NCBI GenBank assembly: GCA_949752735.1
Contig: OX457052.1
Location: 13,491,037 to 13,555,036, forward strand
Source: Lumbricus terrestris
Lineage: Eukaryota > Annelida > Clitellata > Crassiclitellata > Lumbricidae
DNA: 64,000 bases
Direction of reading: 5' to 3'
This document shows positions 45,972-57,992 of the stretch, piece after piece. Made by a program: the position numbers and the translations under genes. The notes beneath the pieces are model-generated. The model made no database searches, had not been told where the DNA came from, and worked only from the letters and a program-made list of their open reading frames with translations. Positions within the stretch are counted from its first letter, which is position 1; every line of letters begins with the position of its first letter.

Positions 45972-48900
45972 GTGAGTTCGTTTGTTTTTGCAATCAGATT
46001 TAAATTTAATTAGCTAATAATTATATTAGACGAACATAGATTTTAATAGATCGCTCAAACCATAGCATGGATTAGGTGTTTCAATTGTGCATAATAATCT
46101 GAACTGCATATGAACCCCCCTTCATAAATTTTCATTATTTAAATATAGCAAGCTGCGTTCTGCCAGTATGAAGTTTTGAATAAACGCATGGGCGGAGACC
46201 TAGGTGGGGACGGGGGGACGGTCCCCTCAATGGAGGGGTTGGGGAGGACGGCCCATGCATTTGTCCCCCCCCAATCGTTGAGCGTCACGACTAAAAAAAG
46301 AAAAAAGGTCATCAACTTTTTGGCGGCGAAAATAGAAAATTTTTCGTCGAGATTTCGCCGGATGATTGGCCTGGCCGGACACTCAGCCATTCGTCAGAAA
46401 TTTTGGCCGGCAAAAGATGCACATTTTTCGGCGACACTCAGCCATTCGTCCGTCAAAAAATCTCGTGTCTTTCCGTCCCCCCCCCAAGTCTCCGCCCAGG
46501 TCTCCGCCCATGAATAAACTATAATTGCTTAACTGAAAATCAGCACACGATTATCCTACGTCCTTCGTATTTCATAAGCTCAGCAGATCTTTGCGTCAAA
46601 TTATTCCCTTTTTTGTCTGAAAGTCCTATATCAATGATTAAGCGTGATGAACTTTCAACCAAGAGGTGGGGTTGAAGTTTTCGCCAGGACAGAGCGATAT
46701 TAAATATTCAATTTAATTATAAGTTTTATTACTAACTTATTACTAATTTTTTGTATGTCACGAAATGCTACTCTTTCTCAAGTTACTGCATGTGATACCA
46801 TGCAGTTTATCCCCATCTGAATTTCTTATAGGATATCATCATGGTGTGTTGCATCTTCCTACTTGTCTTCAATACCAACCTAACACTAGATTATAATATT
46901 TAAACATAAGATTCGTCTAGGCCTACATGTATATCTACTTCATATACCACTTTCTTTGACTAAACAGTTGTGATTTTGCTCAGTGGTTTTCCGAGACTTT
47001 ATTTACGGTAAGTCATTAGTTAAGAGTTTTATTTTTCTGTTGTAGACCTATAGAGCTGCATTGTATTTTTGTCGGTAGTCTATTTTTGCTTCGGTATGTC
47101 ATTGTCATGTTTCCTACACAACAAAGGGCCCTGGATGTCGGTTTCGTCGACCCCTTAAGTTCCCATGTGCAATTTGCTCTTTATTATTTTCACTGACTTC
47201 ATTGACTTGCTTGAATAATTGTTCTGATTATCATAATTAAGGTTCTCGAATACATAAATAAATAAATAGAATAAAAATACAAAAATGAGACTTAGGCCTA
47301 CGTAAACATTAAACCTCATCGTAGGACTTGCTAGTTGCTACGTCTTGCTTCTTTTGCTGTCAGCTCGTAGAGCTCTAGCGATCGTCATGACACACGTTCT
47401 ACATTGTAGGACTAAATTGAATTAAACATAATTTTGATGTAGGCCTATTTGTGTTTACAGTCGTACAGAAACCTACACAACATATCAGGTGGTTGCCAGG
47501 CAGGTGTGCAAACAGAACAGCCGTGAAGTGTGTAGTGGTTGGTGGACGGGACGGGCGTGCAGCACGGAATAGTAAGCAATAGCCTACTATACAATCTTCG
47601 TATTGTGTAATTTACTGTGTGAACTGTGCAAGACATCGTACAAACAACTCTTGATTATAAATACCTGATTAAAATATTAAATACTGATTAAATACTTGAT
47701 TAAAAATTCCTACGTAATCAACTCCACCACTGGTTACATTCTGCCAATGCCAGTCTCAAGCCGGATAAAGGAGGAGGGCAACACTATAATCATCAGTTTT
47801 CTACAAGCTCCTTAAAACTTTTTTGTTTCACCGTGGTTGGACGGGGAGCGCTTCTGAGTGGATTTCTTGAAGAGGCGCTATATAAATTCTTGAAATGAAT
47901 GAATGAATGAATGAATGAATGAATCATAGATATGGCAGTTAAACAGTAGCAGGCGTCCTACGTACTCAGTGCTAAAGGCATAGGTGGTGAGTTTATGTAG
48001 CTGTTGATATCATGGACTCAATTGACGCTAATTGGAGCCTAACATTGTCCCTGTCTCACGTTGTTTGAATGATGAATCTGATTTAAAAAATCGCACTAAA
48101 ACAAACTATTTTGGCGTCTTTCTTGATACTGATAAAATTTGAAAGTTCTCCAAGGACATGCAGGATTCTTGGTAAACTTAAAATAACGATGTGCAAAAAC
48201 CATTTGATTTGGTAACCCTATTACTAGTACCCAAGACCACCGCCCCCTCCACTCTGCACAGAAGGGATTGCTATTGGTCCATTTTGCACTAACTGCAACG
48301 ATGCAGCATAGAGCATTTTCTGTGATCGGCCCAGTTGTCTGGAATGGACTCCCACAGGAGCTACGTCTACTTGCTGGGGTTATTACTGGAACATTTTTTA
48401 TTCAACTCAAAACTGTCCTTTTTTGCCGTGCTAGAGTCGGGAGCGCTTCTGAGTAGTCCCCTTGAAGAAGCGCTATATAAGTTCTTGAATGAATGAATGA
48501 ATGAATGAATGATTGGCGTCAATGCCAACGACACAAAAGTTCAGTCCGCAGTTGGTCAATAACGCAATACACCCCTTGCTTAATGACGTAACGGCTCATT
48601 TGCATAATGGCCTGCGCCATATTGGTTCGCAGGCAATGCTTGTTGACATTGGATACATATGCGAATGGCGCTTATTATAAAAATGATTTTCTGTGTTTTT
48701 ACTATTATATCTGCGGCAAACTTACTGACAGAGATAAAGGTTCAATTAGAAAAGTCCAAAGTACACGAGCTTGAATGTCGAGGTTAACGTGAGAAGAGCA
48801 TCGGCGGCTAAAAACTACAGCCAGAGACTTGCAATCTATCGCAAGCAAAATAGGCCTATTATGTAACTAATGCTGTGTCAGTCCAATTATACGATCTAAC

Positions 48901-51900
48901 CTAAAATCTACAAAAAGATTAGGCCTAGTTAATAATTTTATAGATAAATTGCCAGAAGACAAGTAGTCTAAATTTAGGATTAGAATCGACGTCAAGAAGG
49001 AATTTTTTAAAAATAAATGTAAGTTCCAGTAACTTGGGCCTACGTATAGGCTACCAGAGTAAGCAGACTTATGAGCCCAGCACGAGCGATGTTGAAAGTT
49101 AACCTACAAAATTATAAGCGACATCTTGCATGCAGATTACAAAATTTAATGTCAATTTTATGAAATTATTAGGTCGGCTGTCGGACAGCAGAACTTAGCC
49201 CAAACGATTTACTTCTGCTGAGCTTTAAGCAGTTCCAGAACACTGGTCACAAAGTCGTAGAAAATAGCACATGTCATGTCAAAATTGATGCTTAGGCCTA
49301 TTGACAGTTCCGCTTTTACAAGGCCGATGCTCAGCTAGGTTTAGGCCTAATTGCGATTGCTAGACAACAGGTCGTCCATAATGCTGAACGCTCTCTCGCA
49401 AAAAGCATTAAAACGGAATGAGATAATATAGGCCTACGAAGGACAAAATATGCTATACTGAGTAGGCCTATCAGAGGTTTGTAAAGTTTTGAAGACTTCA
49501 AACCAGCGCTGTCCAACATTTGATGTTCAGCAAACAACGTCAAATTCATCGAACAATCTATTAAGTTTAGTGTGCAAAATAAGAACAATATTGTGGAATG
49601 TGGGTCTTAACAGCAAATTCCGGGACAATTTGGGATCAGTCCGGGACACGGGACGCACAGGGCCAATTCAGGGACTGTCCCGGCGAATCCGGGACGGTTG
49701 GCAGCCATATGTACGTTGGAAGAAGCCCAGCCATTTACAGTCCGTGAAGCAGCAAAAAGCATAGACCTAGGCCTACTTGTTAATTATAGCAGATTTGGGC
49801 TCCGGCCGAAATTCGCTTCAGGGATTCGGGTCGATCCAGGCTGGATGGTGTTTAGACCGCTATATCTATTAAGGTATAGGCCTATGGATAGATCAATAGG
49901 CCTATGACGATAACTTTATTCCATCAACTAACAATTCACCGTGTAACGGCGTGTAGCATACGTTGACAACAGTTCACAGCTGTAGGCCTACACCAATTTG
50001 GCCGACCACATAGGCCACGCCTTTTACAAAAAGTCTATAGTAGGCTAAAGCAGGCCTCAGCAGATAGACATGAGCAAAATAGGCTAATAACACCTCAGAC
50101 TGAAGAATAGTAGACTATAATAAGCTTATTTATTTTGGGATTTCATCACCGAATACAGAAGAAATGTATTTTATTTCTCAGTTATTGCGATCAAGTAACA
50201 GAAACTGCTGTGGAATCAGTAACTTCAACGAGATGTCAGAAAGGTTGGAGTCCCTACCCATCCTGTAACGGTAAGATGTTACCATAAAAGCGCTTGATTA
50301 AAACAGCAATGAATCTTTAACCCTTTGGAGGTGAGGTGACGATTTGTAACGCCAGAGGTGAGGTGAGGTGGGGTTTGACAAACCCCAAAACATATTTTTA
50401 TTTTCAAGCCACGATATCAAATGGAAAATACTAAGTTGAGTTAAACTATTCTTCTATGATCAATAATCAACTAAACACAAGATTACCACAAACAAATATC
50501 TGCTTTCAATCCATATTAGATGGCCAGAAGGTGGACCATCCAATGTGTACTTAACCCATGCAAGTTTGGGTCCTCATGTGCAACATTATCAAATGCACGA
50601 ATAACCATAATATATATATTTTTAATACAACATAAAATGCTTTAGCCATCATTGTCGTCAGCCTTCTCAATGCCAACACAAAATTGACGTGTTCAAGGCA
50701 CACTAGCATGCCAAATCATGGCTCATAAAATCAACATGTATAATTGTTTGTATACGAAAAATTGCAAAAAAAATTTCCTTTGAATATGCAACAAAATAAA
50801 AAAAACTGTTCGTTCAAATTACCTGAAATTGTGGTAAAGTGTCCGCATTTCATATTCACAAAGGTAGAAAAAATAATTAGAACTGGCTCCATGTTTTCCG
50901 CTAAAAATTTAAAGTAGAATGCCTCTGGGGTGTGTCACACCCCACCTCACCTCCAACGGGTTAAACTTAATCACAACTAAACATTTCAATGTAAATCGGT
51001 CTAAAAGTGATGCATAATGGTTTCTTAAAATAGACAGCAGAACAGACAATGTTCAATGAAGAAAAGTTTAAGCTTACTTCACTTTTAGCAATTGCTAGTT
51101 CTGACATGGTTTTAGCGTGAAGTAGGACTACTACAAAAAATGTGCATTTCTGTGAAATAGTAAAAATAATGTCATTGTCACCCGATTAGCAGTTCCAAAT
51201 TTACCTCGGAGTATCGGAAAGGAAAGAAGAGGTCATGCAACTTAGATCTATGCAATTCTACAGATCTCTTTAAAATGCATCGATTGTGCCTTAAAGGTCT
51301 TAAGATTAGCTCACACATAATTATTACACTAGTAGGCTACAATAGACCTGATGCACTGGTAAAAATAATATAATAACACAACTAAGTCTTATTAAAAATT
51401 TATAAGTTAAGTTTAATTCAGTTTTTGAAATAATTTGACTGCTTGTTGTAGAAATCAACGAATGCACAGAAGGAATATCAGGATGTGAGCACAACTGTAC
51501 TGACACCGTTAGCAGCTACATCTGCAGTTGCAACGCAGGATACAGGTTGACTACGAACGGACGATCGTGCAATGGTGGGTAGGCTATACGTAGCTTAAAT
51601 TGCTAGTACTTCGGGCTTAACGACACTTTTTCATTTCGAAGATGATTAGTGTCGGAGGCAGAGTACAACCTCACACTCCACCTTTATATTGCGACCGAGT
51701 CACCCGCAGTAAAGATCCGAGAAATTAATCTCTGATAAACCGACCGACCTGGAATCGAACCCGGGCCGCCGGCGTGGCGAGCGGGCTACCAACCCACTCG
51801 ACCACTCAGGATCTCTAGCTTAAATTGCGTCAGTGTCAACCTATTTATATCAAATAAACGAGCTGATTGAGAGAGTCTTATAGGTCTCATAATTATAGGC

Positions 51901-54900
51901 CTACTGGCTAGCAATGTAACGGTGAGGCAATCGCAATAGACTTTCACAGTGTCATTTTAATTTTTTTAATAATTCATCATTGCTTATTGTCTCGATAAAT
52001 GCTGTTGCAAATTTATTGAACAAGCTCTGACAAGCATGCTCAAGCGTATGAGTTGATAAAGATTACAAATGTATCGACGAGTGTGCTGAGAGAACCTAAA
52101 AATGTACACATAATTATTTGAACAAACACAGTTGTTAGCTACATGTACACCTGCTTGAAGACGTTCTGCATAATCAAAGGCATCATGATTGGCCTCAAAC
52201 AAAATTACTGCAGCTTGAGAAGTTAAAGTTATGCCCTGGTATGAGTTTGTCAGTAAATTTCTGTGTGATTTGTGCGCGCAAAGGTTTGTAAAATAAAGCT
52301 TCAATAACTAGGCTATTCCATACAGCGTAACTCGTCAGTGTTCTTACTGCGACGCAATGCTGAGTTAGAAGAGTATACTAGATCGTGTTCAATGTAGGAC
52401 ATAATTGAAGGCAGCGCGTGCTGAAGATATAGACTTGCTCTGAGTGGATATTATGGAATTCTCATCTCAGTTAGTCAGCCACAGACTATCGATATCCAAT
52501 CACAAGAAAATTGCATTATACATCCAATTAATTCAAAAGTAGGATAAGTATTTTTTAAATATTAGTTACAAGTCTTATTATTTTATAAGCATTCGAATCA
52601 TAACTTGGCTAAATATTATAAACTGCAATGAAACGATCCCTAGGAAACTTTAAGAAAACGGACTTGGAATGGTAAGCGTAGGCCTAGGCCTATACATAAT
52701 ACATAGCCTACACAATTGCACATTGTCACAAATTGACTCTTACAACATGGCACTAACATTTCACGCATTGTAGATATTGATGAGTGCACGGAAAGAACGT
52801 CGCAATGCGCACAGATCTGCTACAACACTGGTGGAAGTTACACCTGTGGATGTAACTCGAGCTACGTTCTTGCTTCTGACCGGCGAAATTGCACGTGTAA
52901 GAGAAATGTCTGTTATAATGTTCGCTTTATTCGCTTATAAAAACACTTAAAATCTTCTATAATTTGCAACTATTAATTTAATGCTTCGAAATTTTGACGA
53001 TCTTTATATAAACTTTTTAGGCCTACAACATGAAGAAAATTTAAAGAAATATTGCCCGTCGCGAAATTAAAAGTAGACCCTAGTTTAAAATTAGGCCTAT
53101 ACATTTTCCACCTAAATTTCATTTGTTTCTACAATTTCTATAAAATCAACTTGCACGTAACTTGGAGGCGGTTAGCCACAGGGCGAAGAAAATATATGGT
53201 TGAGAGTATGTTTTGGATATGGCCAAAATTTACGAAGTCATTAAAATTCACTTAGGCCTATTAAGCATAAAGTTATTTTAGATTTGCAATCGCTGTTGCA
53301 ATCGCATCCGGTATAAACTGTGGGTTTTGTCTTCAGATATTTCCAAATGTCCAACATCGACTTGTCAGCAAACATGCAACGAAACTAAGGGGAACTATAC
53401 ATGTGGATGCTACGCAGGATACAAACTATTATCGGATGGTCGATCATGCAACGGTAAGCAGAAGAGAGATGTAGTGTATTTAGCAATTTATATAGCGCCG
53501 CTCACAGTCATGGCATTCAGTATCTATCCCCTCTCAGTGAGAAGAAATAGGCTTTACGAAGAGAGAGATGTGGATGAACGATTAAGAGAGGAGAGTCCCA
53601 AGCAGCATGGAGGTAATGGCATTGCAAGAAGGGTCCAATGCAGGCACAGGATGGGGCTAGAGTAATAGCGGTCCTATATAATATACAATATTATTATATG
53701 TATTATAGGAACAAACAATTCAAGCCTACCCAGACAACAAACATTTCTTTTCTCATGGCGTACTTATAACCTATTGTAGGCCTACGTTATTTAGCAAGCA
53801 AAAAATAGGCTTATACAAATAGATGAGTGCAATTTTTTATTATCACAGCATTGATACCAGTTTCTGTTTAACAACGAGAAGAGGCAGAAACAAAGCCTCT
53901 TGGTCTCTTCAATTGTATTTAGTGTCCATGATGGTTTTCACGGCTGTAGGACCAAACAGCCTTTGTTGTTAAAGCATCTTTAACGTGTGTTGATTCATAA
54001 AAAATTGCCATGTAATGGAAGAGACTTTGTTTGCAGATACTGACGAGTGTGCGTCAGGGATAGCTGGCTGTTCAGGTATATGCAACAATACGATCGGCAG
54101 CTATACCTGTGGATGCAATTCAGGATACACTTTGGCGAACGACCGCCGCTTGTGCCAAGGTCAGTTTACTTACCTATTCTTAGGTCTCAGTTACACCACG
54201 TGTCTAGTTTTTAAGCCGCTCAGTTCCGAAAAAGAAATTCGAAGTAAACGTACCGGTAACGCTTAAAAGCGAATAAAAGATAGCTCAAACTCAGAAATAG
54301 AAACTTGACATGGCCAACTTAGTCTATTTTAGGCCCACGTTATTTGGCAAGCAACAAACAAAAGAGTCGAGAGCAAATGTATTTTGACACAGGCACACAG
54401 CATTAATATCTGTTTCTGTTAAATGATCTTTACATTCCTAGGTCGTGATCATGTCTATAAATTGTATTGCCGGTGCACTACATTTTGTAAGGCCATAGCT
54501 TAGGTCTAGCTCTCGACGAATTGTTTTTGAGCCTAGAGTTTAGAAAATCCAACAACTGAAAATAATAGAGCTGAGGAAAATGGTAATTACGGTTCAATGA
54601 CTGAAAAATATGGTACGTAGTATAGTAACTGTTGATAGTGGTATATTTATATCAGATGTTGATGAGTGCCAAAGGATATCAACCTGCTCGCAACGCTGCA
54701 ACAACACAATCGGTAGCTACATCTGTAGCTGCAACTCTGGCTATGAACTGGCCTCCGACAATCGATCTTGCCACGGTCAGTTGGCACTTTTGATATAGTG
54801 ACTCTTTGTATTTGTAAAGGACCTTTTAACAAACGCGCCTATAGGCTTAGGCAAGTCCATAAACTATTTTTTTACTAAGCACAGCCGCACACCGGCAATA

Positions 54901-57900
54901 TTAATTAAAGAGATCATGATAAGGTTGCTCCTACGTTAAAATCTCTTGTCAATTAACCGTTAGCTACAGCTGTTAGACTCTTAAAATGAGGGCTTATTAA
55001 CAAAATGGGGAATTTTAAATCGGGGAATATGAACAAACAACACGGAATTAAAACATCGGTTCGAACCACATAAAAAAATAGCATTTGAATTATTCATTAA
55101 CGAACGCATCTAGATGCAATACCTGTTTTTTTAGTAATGTAATTCATTTGCTAAACATGGAACACGTAGGTCTACTTAACTGGAGAATTATCCTACCGTC
55201 TTCAGTTTAATTTTGTAAGATCCTCATGCAGTTGTAAGCGTTGAAAAAGTTTCAGTTTCAAAAGTAAATGAAAATATTGATTCCATTAATTTTATAGACA
55301 TCGACGAATGCAACGCCCACTTAGACAACTGCACCGACCTGGAGAAATTTATTTGTGAGAACACCATCGGTGGATATCAATGTGTATGCAAGATTGGATT
55401 CGAACAAGTCGGACCAAGCGAATGTCGTGGTAAGCATTTCTTTAATCTCATGGATGTTGCAGATGTGGATACCACTCGGGTGCTTAGAAACGGAGGGACT
55501 CGTGTGTCCTTTCTGTGACAGTGTGGTATGTTTTAGCACACTTAGCTTTAACACATTTGCGCTTCTTAAGTACCTTAGGTGATGTTATTCATTATGTTTA
55601 AAAAAACTGGTTCAGTACCTTGCTCTTAAGTGATGTAATATGCCGAGCAAATTTCTGTCCAGGGTAACGGCCTCTGTTGTCATAGACCCTGGTCAAATCG
55701 GATCCATCCATCCATTCATTAAACCCTTGTAATACAAAACCTCTGCATTGGTGGAAGGTTCCATTAACCGCCCTAACGTGTCTGAAGTTCTTGCTATCAC
55801 GTACCACTTATAAAGCAATTCTCCTCATAAATGACCTGTAGTTGATGTTTTGACTAAGGCGCAAACAGCTTATCAAAAAACCAACAATTCGACAACCTTT
55901 CTCGCGTATTGCGTTACCTGCTTACAAGTTTTAGGCCTAATTCTTTTTGTCATGACGCATCCGAACTTGAACCATGAGCTTATAGCAGCAGAGATGAAAG
56001 GAAAATGTCGTTTTAAATATATATTAGATATTTGTATTTGTACATTTTGATTGGCTTATAATAATATTTAAATTATCCTGCATTTACAGACATCAATGAA
56101 TGCGAAATCTTAACAGACAATTGCACTCTTTACGAAAACACGACATGCGAAAACATCATCGGCAGCTACAAGTGTAAGTGAAAATTTATCATGAAAATAT
56201 TTAAAATGTGTGTTTTGTTTCGCATGTCATATTCGAATCACGCCAATCATAACAGCAACGTTTCGGTGAGTTGTCCTTAACGTAGTGCATAAAGGATTCA
56301 ATCTTATTATTTATAGGCACTATCTAACAAAGTAGCAGTTATGAGTCTTCAGTTACATTACAAGCTCAGTATATAACTTAGTAGCTAACTCATATGCCTT
56401 TGGCTGTATACTCCTCATCTATATTATATTTTTAGACATCCAACTATATTTTAATTGCCTGTGACTGTTCATGATTCGGCAGGGGCGGATCCAGGGGGCA
56501 ATCCGACCATGCCCCATTCAGAGATTATGCACAGGACTTGCCCCCCCCAATAGGTTTACCAATAGGTTTATTGGGTTTCAGGGTTTCAATCATCAAAATT
56601 AGCATTATGACTTTAAAAAAGGTCTTCAGCTTTCAAACAACCAGAGTTGCTGCGGGTCTTTAGAAATATTTTTGGGAGAAAGCCTAAAAAGGTCATCAGA
56701 CCAACGGAACTTTTTTTACCCAAGACCCTAAATTTGCCCCCCCTAAAAATTTCGGTATCTGCCCCTGGTGCTATAGTTGTATGGCTAAGAATATAATGGT
56801 TTTCAATGTTACTGCGCAACTCCAGGTCTGGACGCTCAAGGTCCGTCTAGCAGCGACTGGATATCAGAGGCAACTGCCACAGGAACCATCGTCGTCACAG
56901 TCTGCGTCGTTGTTGGAGTTGCTTTGATCATCCTAGCAGTTGTCTGCTCCGTCAGATGTGCGAAGAAACGGAGGATAAAGAAAGGTGTTGTACCACATCT
57001 TTTGTCTTATAATATTCAGCTACCCACATATTCGTTCAATTTAGTTATAAATTATAATTAAGTTACAATTAAGTTATAATATAACTTGCGCTTCATGAAT
57101 CGTCATAAGAAATAAGAAATATAATAATACATGATGCCTTTGTAACCTAAATTGTGTGATGTGTAAAATCGGACACTAATTCTTCCCTGTGCTGCTAACG
57201 TATGACGTGTAATTCGTGCATTGGTTATTGACCTGAAGTACAGAGAATGACTGGATAGTCAAAAACATAAAGATACGTGACAGTCGTGACTCACTTATAG
57301 CAATCGTGATCACGACATCAACACCCACCGTTGTTTCCATATGGAAAATTGATGATAAAGACGAGGACATTGTTGTTGTTGTCGTTGATGCTGATGACGA
57401 TGATGAGGATGATGAGGATGATGATAAAGACGAGGACATTGTTGTTGTCGTCGTTGATGGTGATGGTGATGATGATGATTATGACGATGATGACGATGAT
57501 AACGATGACGGTGACGACGACGACGATGATGATGATGTCGATGACGATGATGATGATGATAATGATGATGACGACGAAAACAACGACGACGACACCAAAA
57601 ATAACGATTACGACCATAAATTATGGCCAATAAAATAGTCTTCTCAACTATTCTGAATTTCTGTCCAGCACCAGAGGATCCAGCTGCAGCTAGCAGTGCA
57701 GAATTGGCTGAAGAGAATGTCTACGATGACATTGAGATGGCTAACAACAATTCGACGACCATTAAATCAGGTCATCAATCATCAGCCTTCATTTTTTACC
57801 GTTCCCTATGCTTACCATCAGTATTCATTCTGCCACAATTTTACATGCCTTCATAGATTGACACATTGATAATTGCTCATTTTCTAGGTTAAAAAGTCAA

Positions 57901-57946
57901 TGAATCTGCCTTCGGGCAGAGAACACATCATCACCATCATCATCAC

Positions 57947-57992
<46 letters not shown>

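Noticed and set aside
46176..46517. 113-codon frame
   Set aside because: Lies exactly within a MITE with defined ends and target duplications.
46830..46910. [19 protein letters not shown] as a signal-peptide exon for gene C
   Set aside because: Hydrophobic start but no donor site in usable phase; the exon at 45868 fits phase and donor better.
51700..51815. tRNA gene
   Set aside because: Has A and B boxes but no complete cloverleaf, and is part of a longer unit with target duplications, so it is a SINE.
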